From positions 558,001-622,000 of the forward strand of contig JACKEB010000013.1 of the NCBI GenBank assembly GCA_020633205.1: 64,000 nt of DNA, read 5' to 3'. Positions 54,901 to 62,041 of this stretch are shown here, in pieces. This DNA is from Polyangiaceae bacterium (lineage in GTDB: Bacteria; Myxococcota_A; Polyangia; Polyangiales; Polyangiaceae). The notes under the pieces were generated by a model that saw nothing but the letters and a program-made list of their open reading frames with translations, had not been told where the DNA came from and made no database searches. Numbering within the stretch: the first letter of the stretch is position 1; every line of letters starts with the position of its first letter. Position numbers and translations under genes: made by a program.

Positions 54901-55212
54901 GGGGTACGGCACGGTCACTCGAACCACGTCGAGGTCGAACTCCGGGAAGACCTCCTGCTTCACGAACCACGCCCCGATCAGGCCGGCGGCGATGGAGATC
55001 AGCATCAGCAAGTTGGCCGCGACGTGATTGCTCGCCATCCAAGCGATGGGGCCCTTCAATTCTTCGGCGGTGAGCTGGTGCTCTTCCGGATCGCTGGTCG
55101 CTTCGTCATTCGGTGGCGGTCCGACTGGCTCCGGTGCTGTTTCCGGGGGGATCAGTTCATCGACCGGCGTGTCCCGGCGCCCCTCACCCCCACCTCCCGT
55201 GCCCGAGCTCAT
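51922..55212 (-). CDS. RND family efflux transporter, inner-membrane pump
   Basis: The 1096-residue protein has the twelve-helix RND layout with two large periplasmic loops. Membrane segment 4 carries TLGMLVDDAIVVGENI, the adjacent Asp pair used for proton relay in AcrB-type (HAE1) pumps. The N-terminus has an extra acidic stretch of about 50 residues before the first membrane helix. It should export hydrophobic compounds with the adaptor encoded upstream. The adaptor's stop overlaps its ATG (ATGA), so translation is coupled. No outer-membrane factor gene is nearby, so a TolC-like protein must be encoded elsewhere. Confidence 0.92.
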   Translation of the reverse strand: MSSGTGGGGEGRRDTPVDELIPPETAPEPVGPPPNDEATSDPEEHQLTAEELKGPIAWMASNHVAANLLMLISIAAGLIGAWFVKQEVFPEFDLDVVRVTVPYPGASPTEVEQGIVLAVEEELRGIDGVKHVTSSASEGSGTVVAELNLGVDQNSVLADIKGAVDRIQSFPEDSEKPTVKLEIRRRAVIQMVLAGNLERTELHAVGERAREKILDSADVTQVELGQVPPLEVAIEIPRETLESYGLSLPEVAQQVSALSLELPGGELETKGGELLVRVSDRRLTVRDFQNLKIRGTKEGYSVRLGDIAKISDGFRDTDQEAYYDGKPALTLTAYRTGDETPNAVAAAVRSSLAELKQDLPPGVQIHVLDDDSETLNARLGLLQSNAVQGFVLVLVILAMFLKLRLAGWVSLGIPISFLGALALMPALDISVNMVTSFAFIVTLGMLVDDAIVVGENIYTKQQQGVPSLKAAIVGAKEMAVPVTFAILTTVAAFAPLYFVPGTMGKIFRFIPIIVCMTLAFSLIESFFVLPAHLSSRPGKPLSRRIDRGQQWVSKKLEWLIERTYRPVITKALNHRYIAVACGIASLILTVGVLRGGFVPFSFFPKLEGNKVTAFARLPYGAPEEARARVREQLERSAEEAIKQLGGRQYVLGVYTRLGEGPEVRGAAQESSGNLVTIDVNLVASDQRSFSSNAFAAAWSKTTPVIAGVDALTFNGGSGPGAGQALNVQLSHSDTRVLERASEDLTESLRGFSDLNSIQNTYAAGKPQLDFHLLPAAQTFGLTAGDVGRQLRGAFFGAEALREQRGRNELRVMVRLPAEQRSSEYDLEKLLIKTPEGGNVPLGQVASFDRNRAPTAIAREDGRRIVNVTAELAPGVRSVENVLTALDKDVYPKLKANYPGLRLDGAGQQRSQEEAMGSLRRNFLLSMMAIYVLLAIPFKSYFQPIIVMSVIPFGFVGAVLGHLIMGYELSISSMFGLIALSGVVVNDSLVLVHATNEYRAEGMTAFQAMIEAGVRRFRPILLTSVTTAGGLLPMITETDRQARFLIPMAISLGFGILVATVIVLVLVPSLYMILEDIRAFYFGPERPKGRLSASPAE

Positions 55213-56480
55213 TCCTTCGCCCCGCCCGCCTGCTGCGGCACAGCGCCCGGAGCCGCGCTCCCCGCTGGCTTCGTATCGGGGTCGCCCTCCACCTTCACCT
55301 GTTGACCGGGCAATGGCAGGGTCATCGGGCTCACCACCACGCGGTCACCGTCCTTGAGCTCCCCGCCCACATAGACATCGTTGTCTCCGCTCCAGCGTAC
55401 CGCGACGCGTCGCTTGGCCAAGCGATGATCCTTGTCAACGATCCACACGGAATCACCCCCGGTGAGCGCGCTTCGGGGTAGCTTGGTCACGCCCTTGAGC
55501 GCGCGACCCTGGATGTCGACCTCGACATAAGCGCCAGGCAGGATTGGGACGGGGGAGCCGCTCTCCGGCTTCTCCAGGGGGGAGTCCACCGCGATCAACA
55601 GCTGAGCAGTACGTGTCTTCGCGTCGAGCTGGCCGAGCAATCGCAGCACGCGTCCTTTGCGCTCGAGATTCCGCTCCCCGCCCAGGCGCTGGATGACGCG
55701 GGCCTCGGAGCCTTCTTCGCCCTGGAGCCCAGGGATCTGCAAGTCGTCGAGCAGCGCCACCGGCACGCTGACGCGTACCCAGAACTGCTCCACACCCATG
55801 AGTGAGCCAATCTGAATCCCCGGGGCAACGACCTGACCCTTCTCCACGTGTTCCGCGACTACGATGGCGTTCATCGGTGCGCGGATGGTCGTACGTGATA
55901 GGTTCAGCTGGGCCTGGCGTAGGCCGGTCTTCGCCGAGTCGAGGCCGGATTTCACTGCGTCCATCTGCGGCTTCCGCAGCGCGAGCTCCGCTTCGTCGGG
56001 GGGCGTTCCGTCGCCGACCAGCTCCCACTCTTGCTTCGCGATCTCTTGGCGCCCTGCCTCCATTCGCAAGTCGGCTTCCGCTTTGCGGATCGCCGTCTTC
56101 TGCTGGCGCGCCTGGAGCGCGTAGCTGCTGGCGTCGATGCGCAGCAGCGTCTCTCCCTGCTTGACCCGACCGCCGGTGACCAAGTTTGGAGAAACATAGG
56201 TCACGCGTCCCGTCACCTCTGGGCTCAGGGTGAGCTCCTTCGCTGCCTCCACGGTCCCCGTAGCGGATACATGCGCTGGTAGCGTTTCCGTGCGGGATGT
56301 GACCACTTGCACGAGCGGGATCTGCGGCGCCGGCTTCTGCCGGTTCGCCGCTTGCCGGAGCTGCGAGAGCACGATCAAGCCACCGATGGAGAGCGCGATG
56401 ATGGCTAGCGGAACGAAGAGACAGCCAATCAGCCGCTGTTTGGTCGGGTGCTCCGCGGGCAAGGGGCTAGCTTTAGGCAT
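55209..56480 (-). CDS. RND efflux periplasmic adaptor (membrane fusion protein)
   Basis: The 423-residue protein has an N-terminal membrane anchor (GCLFVPLAIIALSIGGLIVL), a biotinyl-lipoyl-like half motif (GTVEAAKELTLSPEVTGRVTYV ... GGRVKQGETLLRID), a coiled-coil hairpin (about residues 115-190) and a beta-barrel domain. The C-terminal tail is Gly/Ala/Pro-rich. It links the inner-membrane pump to an outer-membrane channel. Its ATG overlaps the end of the TetR gene by eight bases. Confidence 0.9.
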   Translation of the reverse strand: MPKASPLPAEHPTKQRLIGCLFVPLAIIALSIGGLIVLSQLRQAANRQKPAPQIPLVQVVTSRTETLPAHVSATGTVEAAKELTLSPEVTGRVTYVSPNLVTGGRVKQGETLLRIDASSYALQARQQKTAIRKAEADLRMEAGRQEIAKQEWELVGDGTPPDEAELALRKPQMDAVKSGLDSAKTGLRQAQLNLSRTTIRAPMNAIVVAEHVEKGQVVAPGIQIGSLMGVEQFWVRVSVPVALLDDLQIPGLQGEEGSEARVIQRLGGERNLERKGRVLRLLGQLDAKTRTAQLLIAVDSPLEKPESGSPVPILPGAYVEVDIQGRALKGVTKLPRSALTGGDSVWIVDKDHRLAKRRVAVRWSGDNDVYVGGELKDGDRVVVSPMTLPLPGQQVKVEGDPDTKPAGSAAPGAVPQQAGGAKE

Positions 56481-57078
56481 CGGTGGGGTCCTTGGAGTCC
56501 GGCGCGATCATCCGCCAGAGATTCTCGACCAGGTGATCGAGATAAGTTTCGCGTTCGGGGCCGATATCACGCGCTACGTGAGCCAAGAAGGGGCGGATCT
56601 GTAGAGATCCCAAAAACATCAGGGCGACCGCGTCCGGATCACAAGGGCGTACGCGGCGCTGGGCCAACGCGTGTCGCATCCAACTCGCGAGTCGCCGCTG
56701 GGCGAGGACGGGCGCCGGCAAGTCTGAATCGCGGAAGACCGACTTGGGCTCGATACCCGCGCCACGCAGCACGGCTACCTTGGGCACGATCTCTTCGAAG
56801 AAGTCCGTGGCTTGGGCGGCGATCTCGCGCAGCTGAACAGGTAGCGCCCGTGAGTCTGGCCCACTCTCGAGTTGGCTTGTCCAGCCAGGGCGTTCTAGCG
56901 GAGCAAGTGCCGCGAGCATCAGCTCGTTCTTGGTTCCGAAGCGCTGGAACAACACGCCCTGGCTGACCCCAAGGCGCTGCGCGATGGCAACGGTGGACAC
57001 TCCAGGGCCGTGCTCGAGGAAGCACTCGCGCGCTCCGTCCAGGATGGCTTCGTCACTGATCTGGCGAGGTCGAACCAT
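56473..57078 (-). CDS. TetR family repressor of the efflux operon
   Basis: The 201-residue protein starts MVRPRQISDEAILDGARECF and contains STVAIAQRLGVSQGVLFQRFGTKNELM, the TetR DNA-binding fold. It is the first gene of a three-gene operon with the adaptor and pump. A palindromic operator sits 17 bases in front of its ATG, so it probably represses its own transcript until a pump substrate binds. A longer frame to 57138 would run through that operator and is rejected. Confidence 0.9.
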   Translation of the reverse strand: MVRPRQISDEAILDGARECFLEHGPGVSTVAIAQRLGVSQGVLFQRFGTKNELMLAALAPLERPGWTSQLESGPDSRALPVQLREIAAQATDFFEEIVPKVAVLRGAGIEPKSVFRDSDLPAPVLAQRRLASWMRHALAQRRVRPCDPDAVALMFLGSLQIRPFLAHVARDIGPERETYLDHLVENLWRMIAPDSKDPTDA

Positions 57079-57095
57079 AGGGGTCTCACAATTAG

Positions 57096-57113
57096 TAAGT
57101 GGGCGCTCACTTA
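57096..57113. promoter_or_regulatory. TetR-type operator of the efflux operon
   Basis: TAAGTGGGCGCTCACTTA is an 18-bp palindrome with one mismatched pair around GCGC. It lies just upstream of the tetR start. Confidence 0.75.
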
Positions 57114-57252
57114 TGAAATGCAGCGCTCCTGGTGTCAATTGCCTTCGTCACCGCTGGAGGCGAACTCCAGGCGACTTGCAGGCTCCCCAGGAGGGGCCTG
57201 CACGGCCACGCCTTATTGGTGCGCGTGCGGGGTTACGTACTAAGTCATCGGC

Positions 57253-58458
57253 ATGACTCTGGCCGCGCTGCAGTCAGCCAAGGTGCGTCAGCGTATCGAT
57301 GCTGCGCTCCGAGACGGCCTGGTCTCCCACTGGCCCTTCCCCGAGGATGCTGGCAAGCGCCTGGTGATCGAAGCAGGCGGTGTTGGCAGCTGGACCATCA
57401 GCAGCAAGGCGTCTCGAGTCGTCGCTGAGCCAGGACCCACGCGCCGCCCCGATGCGACGGTGTACGCGGACGCGCTGACGCTGGCGGAGCTCCTCGAGGG
57501 CGAGCACTCCGGCGTCGATCTGTGGCTGAAAGGCTTCCTGCGAGTTCGAGGCTCTATCGCGCTGGCGCTCAAGCTCGAGGTATTGCTCAAGGGGCCGCGC
57601 AAGCGCACGTATTCGCGGCCTCGCCGGGTGACGGCAGGCGGCATCGACACCTTCCTGCTCGAAGCAGGAGAGGGATCCGAACGCCTCCCGGTGATCCTGC
57701 TTCATGGTCTCAGCGCGACCGGTGCGTCGATGCTGCCCACGCTCCCTCCGCTAGCCAAAGACCGACGGGTCATCGTGCCTGACTTGCCTGGTTTCGGCGA
57801 GAGCGGGAAGCCCATGATCGATTACCATGCGGAATTTTTCGCGAAATGGGTGATTCAGCTCATGGACAGCCTGGGCATCGAGCGCGCTCACCTGATCGGA
57901 AATTCCATGGGTGGTCGCATCTCGATCGAGGTCGGGCTGCGCTACCCCGAGCGGGTCGGCAAGCTCGTGTTGTATTGCCCGGCGGTTGCCTTTCGCAAGC
58001 TGCGCCAGTTGGTGCCGTTGGTGAAAGTGATCCGTCCGGAGTTGGGCGCGCTTCCGCTCAAAGTGCCGCGCAGTCTCGTGATGGGGGTGATGCAGCAGAT
58101 CTTCTCCAAGCCAGACCGCGTGCCTGCGCCCTGGTTCGACGCGGCGGCAGACGAGTTCTTTCGCGTGTTCTCCACGCGTCGCGGGCGGATAGCGTTGTTC
58201 AGTGCCGCGCGGCAAATCTACCTGGACAACCCGTGGGGAGACCGCGGGTTCTGGGAGCGCTTGAAGCAGCTTGGCCCATCAGCGCTGTTCGTTTGGGGCG
58301 ATCGGGATGTGCTGGTGCCGAGCGGTTTTTCCAAACACGTCGAGGAGGCACTCCCTGGAGCCCGCTCGGTGGTTTTGCAGGACTGCGGACACGTGCCCCA
58401 ATTCGAACTGCCAGATGTCCTGCATCCCCTCGTCTGCGACTTCCTGAAGCAAGACTAG
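57253..58458 (+). CDS. SCP2-like domain fused to alpha/beta hydrolase
   Basis: The 401-residue protein has two parts. Residues 1-115 contain WTISSKASRVVAEPGPTRRPDATVYADALTLAELLEG, which resembles SCP2 sterol-carrier domains. Residues 130-401 are an alpha/beta hydrolase with oxyanion loop LLHGLSATG, nucleophile Ser in IGNSMGGRI, Asp in VWGDRDVLVP and His in CGHVPQFE. A lipid-binding module joined to an esterase/lipase-type domain suggests an enzyme that draws its substrate from lipid pools. No signal peptide. It is divergent from the efflux operon. Confidence 0.78.
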   Translation: MTLAALQSAKVRQRIDAALRDGLVSHWPFPEDAGKRLVIEAGGVGSWTISSKASRVVAEPGPTRRPDATVYADALTLAELLEGEHSGVDLWLKGFLRVRGSIALALKLEVLLKGPRKRTYSRPRRVTAGGIDTFLLEAGEGSERLPVILLHGLSATGASMLPTLPPLAKDRRVIVPDLPGFGESGKPMIDYHAEFFAKWVIQLMDSLGIERAHLIGNSMGGRISIEVGLRYPERVGKLVLYCPAVAFRKLRQLVPLVKVIRPELGALPLKVPRSLVMGVMQQIFSKPDRVPAPWFDAAADEFFRVFSTRRGRIALFSAARQIYLDNPWGDRGFWERLKQLGPSALFVWGDRDVLVPSGFSKHVEEALPGARSVVLQDCGHVPQFELPDVLHPLVCDFLKQD

Positions 58459-58635
58459 GCGCGGTCACGGTGAGAATCCTGAAACCCAACCCGAGATACG
58501 CGAGGGTTTGCGGCAACGTGCAAGCGTCGGGATCGCTTCTGTTTTTGGGGGTGAGGGAGCGCTGCTTCGGGCGCCGGGAGGCTAGCCAGGGCTAGCTAGA
58601 GTCAGTAGGCTTCGACTGAGCGACCGGTGCCCGAC

Positions 58636-58920
58636 ATGGCGACGAGTAGGAAAGCAACCACCCGCAAGCCGAAGCCCGACCTTGATCGGTCGAGTGGTAC
58701 GCGGCGTCGCGCGCGGGAGCCGAGCACACCCGTGTCCCAACCGCCCGACACTGACGACATCGACTTCGCTTGGGACGGTGAAACAGACGCGGAGCCGCCG
58801 CGCTCCATGCAGCCGACCCTGCTGGAGATCGATCCGTTGCAGCACGACATCGACGAGGCGCGCGAGAAGCAACCGACGTTGCTCGAGATCGATCCGCTGC
58901 AGTACGACACTTCAGAGTGA
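58636..58920 (+). CDS. small acidic protein with a duplicated QPTLLEIDPLQ motif
   Basis: The 94-residue product has a basic N-terminus, a Pro-rich middle and two copies of Q-P-T-L-L-E-I-D-P-L-Q (residues 59-69 and 79-89, period 20). The copies are identical in protein, yet differ at five synonymous codon positions, which argues that the peptide sequence is under selection. No family is recognised. The repeated hydrophobic-acidic stretch may be a short linear binding motif. Start is ATG at 58636; a GTG lies three codons earlier. Confidence 0.5.
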   Translation: MATSRKATTRKPKPDLDRSSGTRRRAREPSTPVSQPPDTDDIDFAWDGETDAEPPRSMQPTLLEIDPLQHDIDEAREKQPTLLEIDPLQYDTSE

Positions 58921-58929
58921 GTTCGCTGC

Positions 58930-59595
58930 TCACTCGCTGTCTTCGAAGCGCCAGCTTCCGGCGTTTGGCATGAGCAGTCGCCTGCGCCGTCCCAGAGCGC
59001 TCACGTCCGCTGCTTCGTAACCCGCGTCCCCTTCGTACAAGGAGACGATACCGCTCGGCCCCACAACTGGCCGCGGAGTAAAACGCTCCGGCTCCCGGCG
59101 CTCGAGGCTTTCCATTGCCTCGCGGATACAATTGAAACGGGCGAGCTTGCACAGGGTGACGAAGGTGGGGGGTGGCAGCTCGAGTTCGTCGCGCGCGTGG
59201 ACCTTCAGGGCCGCCTTGGGGCTGAGCCAGCGGTGCGTGAGCACCTCGGAGCCGTCGACTTCCACCGCGCCAGGGGGAGCTGGCGCCCAGAAGAACCAGG
59301 TGCGAAAGCGCTTCGGGCGCCCAGTCGGCGTGATCCAGTGCGCGTCGGTGCCGAGCTCCGCCTCTGCGAGTTCGAGGCCGGCCTCCTCCTGGGTCTCCCG
59401 GAGCGCAGCGCTCTTCGCTTGGCTCAGCTCGTCATCGCCAGCGTCGTTCGGGTCGACTCGACCTCCGGGAAAGACCCAGGCGCCGCCGTGGAAGCTGAGG
59501 CGCGAGTTTCTCTGGACTAGTAAGACCTCCAGTGTGCCGTCTGCCGCGTCACGGAGCAGAACGCAGGTCGCCGAGGGCAGTGCGGGAACACTCAC
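58930..59595 (-). CDS. NUDIX hydrolase
   Basis: The 221-residue protein contains FHGGAWVFPGGRVDPND, followed by SAALRETQEEAGLEL, which supplies the R-E-x-x-E-E of the Nudix box. The stretch between the two halves is longer than the standard G-x5-E-x7 spacing, as in the NUDT19-like (RppH-unlike) subgroup that often acts on CoA esters. It should hydrolyse a nucleoside diphosphate linked to another group. Divergent from the sigma-54 activator gene with only 34 bases between. Confidence 0.85.
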   Translation of the reverse strand: MSVPALPSATCVLLRDAADGTLEVLLVQRNSRLSFHGGAWVFPGGRVDPNDAGDDELSQAKSAALRETQEEAGLELAEAELGTDAHWITPTGRPKRFRTWFFWAPAPPGAVEVDGSEVLTHRWLSPKAALKVHARDELELPPPTFVTLCKLARFNCIREAMESLERREPERFTPRPVVGPSGIVSLYEGDAGYEAADVSALGRRRRLLMPNAGSWRFEDSE

Positions 59596-59629
59596 CGGGC
59601 CAGCGTATCACCCTGCTAGAGTGACGCCC

Positions 59630-60934
59630 GTGAGTCGCAACGAGCTGATGCAGTTGGCGCTTCAAGAGGCCGCTGGCGCGGTGATTGTCTTGGACGAGCG
59701 CTTGAAGATCATCGAGCGCACGGCCCTCGCGGAAGAGCTCGTCGGGTCCGAGCTTCCCCTCGGGACACTGGCGTCGAAGGTGCTGTGTGGGGAAGCAGGC
59801 GAACGCCCCATCGCCGAAGCCCTGGCAGAGGGCCGCGCCACAACTGGGCGCCTGCCTCGGCTTGATCCTGACGGCGGCGCGAGGATGCTTCGCGTGCGGG
59901 CGATCCCTTTGTCCGATCCGCCCCAGGGCTGGATGTTGTTCCTGGAGACGGAGAGCAGCAGTACCCTCGCCGAGGGCCAGGTCAATTTTCACGGCATCTT
60001 GACTTGTGACGCGCGCATGAAGGCGTTGCTCGCCGATCTCGTCAAGGTGGCTCACGCGGACTCCAGCGTAATTGTCCGCGGGGAAACGGGAAGTGGTAAG
60101 GAGCTCGTTGCGCACGCCGTCCATCTCGAGTCGGAGCGCGCAAACGGTCCGTTTCGCGCGATCAACTGTGCGGCGCTGCCCGCGCAGTTGCTAGAGAGCG
60201 AGCTATTTGGTCACGTGCGAGGCGCATTCACCGGCGCGATCCGTGACAACGAGGGACACTTTCGACTCGCTCACAAGGGCACGCTGTTTCTCGATGAGGT
60301 GGCGGAGCTCCCCCTGGACCTGCAGGCGAAGCTGTTGCGTGTGTTGCAGGAGCGCAGCGTGCTCCCCATCGGTGGCCGCGAACCGATCCCTGTAGACGTG
60401 CGAGTGGTCACGGCGACCCATCGCTCTCTACGCAGTGAGGTCGCTGCGGGTCGATTCCGTGCGGACCTGATGTATCGTCTGCGGGTCATCCCGCTCTTCC
60501 TGCCAGCGTTGCGCGAGCGCCCGCAGGATGTGGGGCTCCTTAGTCAGCACTTCGTGACTCAGTGGAACCAACGCTCGAAGCGCCAAGTCTCACACGTATC
60601 GTCCGGTGCGCTGCGAGCCCTCGAGAGCTACGATTGGCCAGGAAACGTTCGAGAGCTTCAGAACGCCATCGAATATGCCTTCGTGATGGGAAGTGGAGCG
60701 GTGCTGACGGAAGCTGAGCTGCCCCCGGAGGTGCGAGGAGACGCGCCCCTCGCTCCTGCATCGCTCAACGTCGCTGCGGAGCCAGATGTGGATCTCCCCG
60801 CGGAAGCACGACGGCTGGTGCAGGCGCTCGAGCGTGCGGGCGGCAGCCGAGAGCGAGCCGCGCAGAGCCTTGGAATCAGCCGCACTACCTTGTGGCGCAA
60901 GCTCCGTCGCTATGGGTTGGCTGGAGACGAATGA
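59630..60934 (+). CDS. sigma-54-dependent activator with PAS-like sensor domain (FisR-like candidate)
   Basis: The 434-residue protein has three parts. Residues 1-112 form a PAS-like domain (AAGAVIVLDERLKIIERTALAEELVG) with a single Cys53. Residues 118-340 are the AAA+ domain with GETGSGKE, GAFTGA (sigma-54 contact), LFLDEVAELP and YDWPGNVRELQN. The C-terminus is a Fis-type helix-turn-helix (RERAAQSLGISRTTLWRKLRRYGL). FisR-type activators of this layout sense sulfane sulfur through N-terminal Cys and switch on persulfide dioxygenase genes; neighbours here fit that role. Only one sensor Cys is present, plus Cys126 at the AAA+ border. Start is GTG at 59630 or 59621. Confidence 0.85.
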   Translation: MSRNELMQLALQEAAGAVIVLDERLKIIERTALAEELVGSELPLGTLASKVLCGEAGERPIAEALAEGRATTGRLPRLDPDGGARMLRVRAIPLSDPPQGWMLFLETESSSTLAEGQVNFHGILTCDARMKALLADLVKVAHADSSVIVRGETGSGKELVAHAVHLESERANGPFRAINCAALPAQLLESELFGHVRGAFTGAIRDNEGHFRLAHKGTLFLDEVAELPLDLQAKLLRVLQERSVLPIGGREPIPVDVRVVTATHRSLRSEVAAGRFRADLMYRLRVIPLFLPALRERPQDVGLLSQHFVTQWNQRSKRQVSHVSSGALRALESYDWPGNVRELQNAIEYAFVMGSGAVLTEAELPPEVRGDAPLAPASLNVAAEPDVDLPAEARRLVQALERAGGSRERAAQSLGISRTTLWRKLRRYGLAGDE

Positions 60935-60959
60935 CGCGCTCGGCTCCTTGAAAGCACCG

Positions 60960-60987
60960 CGGCCGCCGACTGGTGAGCCGGCGGCCG
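60960..60987. terminator. GC-rich inverted repeat between convergent genes
   Basis: CGGCCGCCG (60960-60968) pairs with CGGCGGCCG (60979-60987). It lies between the activator stop and the transporter stop and could end both transcripts, but no T-run follows. Confidence 0.4.
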
Positions 60988-61012
60988 TGAAGGGCAGGCG
61001 GGAGGGCTACCG

Positions 61013-61465
61013 CTACCTGGAGAGCTGCGTCACGCGCTCATCGCCTCGCTTCGTGTCCCAGCTGATGAAAGCCCTGAAGAGCAGCATTCCGATCAGCATG
61101 GCGGCGGTAAACAGGATGGCGCGCCCGCTCCCTGCGCCGCTCGAGACGATGGCCGGACCGGGGCAGTAGCCCGCGAGGCCCCAACCAATGCCGAAGATCC
61201 CCGAGCCCATGATCAGGCGTTGGTCTAGATGGATGTTGCCTGGGACCTGGAACAGTCCCTCGAAGAGCGGCGATTTGCGCTTCAAAACCAGGCGGAAAAG
61301 CACGAAGTTGACTCCGATTGCGCCGAGCATCACGAACGCAAGGCTCGGGTCCCAGTGCCCGGTGAAGTTCAGGAAGCCAACCACCTTTGCCGGTTGGGTC
61401 ATGCCTGCAAGGCCAAGCCCTACGGCGAAGATCAGACCGACCAGGAACGCGAATGCATGCTTCAC
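61013..61465 (-). CDS. YeeE/YedE family transporter, C-terminal half-protein
   Basis: The 150-residue membrane protein starts at a GTG with GGAGG six bases upstream and overlaps the preceding gene by four bases (GTGA). It has four hydrophobic segments and the motif GWGLAGYCPGPA, typical of the second half of YeeE/YedE proteins. These move thiosulfate or related sulfur compounds across the inner membrane with Cys-mediated transfer. Together with the next gene upstream it makes a split transporter. Confidence 0.87.
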   Translation of the reverse strand: MKHAFAFLVGLIFAVGLGLAGMTQPAKVVGFLNFTGHWDPSLAFVMLGAIGVNFVLFRLVLKRKSPLFEGLFQVPGNIHLDQRLIMGSGIFGIGWGLAGYCPGPAIVSSGAGSGRAILFTAAMLIGMLLFRAFISWDTKRGDERVTQLSR

Positions 61466-61905
61466 GAGGCACCTCCGGCGACCAGTGAGTAGACGAGTGT
61501 GGTGATCGCCCCGGTCGTCATGAACGTTGCGGTCGCGACGAGGGAGCGACGACTGAATCGGCTGATACCGCAGACTCCGTGACCGCTGGTGCAGCCGCTG
61601 CCAAGGCGCGCGCCGAAGCCGACGAGCAGACCAGCCGCAACGACGACTACCGAGTTGCGATGGATGTCTACGGCGAACGCCGTGGGGTAGGCGAACAACA
61701 GCGCGACGCCACCGGCGACAAGGCCGAGCACGAATGCCAGGCGCCAATCCCGATCCTTCGAGCGTGTTTCGAGCAACCCGCCGACGATGCCGCTGATTCC
61801 AGCGATGCGACCGTGGCTCAGCATGAGTAGAGAAGCGCTCAAGCCAATCAGAGCGCCCCCAAGGGCGGACATACCAGGTGTGAAGGTCTCTGTTGCGATA
61901 TCCAT
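61462..61905 (-). CDS. YeeE/YedE family transporter, N-terminal half-protein
   Basis: The 147-residue membrane protein contains LIGLSASLLMLSHGRIAGISGIVGGLL and the signature GFGARLGSGCTSGHGVCGISRFS, with both conserved Cys. Halved YeeE/YedE (PmpA/PmpB-like) pairs are often encoded beside persulfide dioxygenase or sulfur regulators. It is 136 bases downstream of the dioxygenase-rhodanese gene on the same strand and coupled to its partner. Confidence 0.88.
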   Translation of the reverse strand: MDIATETFTPGMSALGGALIGLSASLLMLSHGRIAGISGIVGGLLETRSKDRDWRLAFVLGLVAGGVALLFAYPTAFAVDIHRNSVVVVAAGLLVGFGARLGSGCTSGHGVCGISRFSRRSLVATATFMTTGAITTLVYSLVAGGAS

Positions 61906-61984
61906 GCGTCAATCCGAGGGTTGGCTGCAGCGCGACCCCGTCCGCTTTGCGACGGATCGGTAGCGCCGGTGAGCGAGCTCGTGA

Positions 61985-62016
61985 GGGGTGAGGGGTGTGG
62001 GGTGCCGAGTGAGGGG
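61985..62016 (+). other. candidate G-quadruplex sequence between dioxygenase and transporter genes
   Basis: Four runs of GGGG (61985-61988, 61992-61995, 61999-62002, 62013-62016) with loops of 3, 3 and 10 bases lie on the plus strand, the template strand of the sulfur operon. It sits in the 136-base gap of that operon. Confidence 0.5.
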
Positions 62017-62041
62017 AAGGAGAACCTTGGGCCAAGCGCTG

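Noticed and set aside
47838..58556. TTTTGGGGGTGAGGG occurs near 47838 and 58543
   Set aside because: One copy is simply the ribosome-site region of the Old Yellow Enzyme gene; a shared purine-rich 15-mer in a GC-rich genome is weak evidence of a repeat family.
58592..59152. Cys/Ser-rich minus-strand frame opposite the small repeat protein
   Set aside because: The silent-only differences between repeat copies support the plus-strand reading instead.
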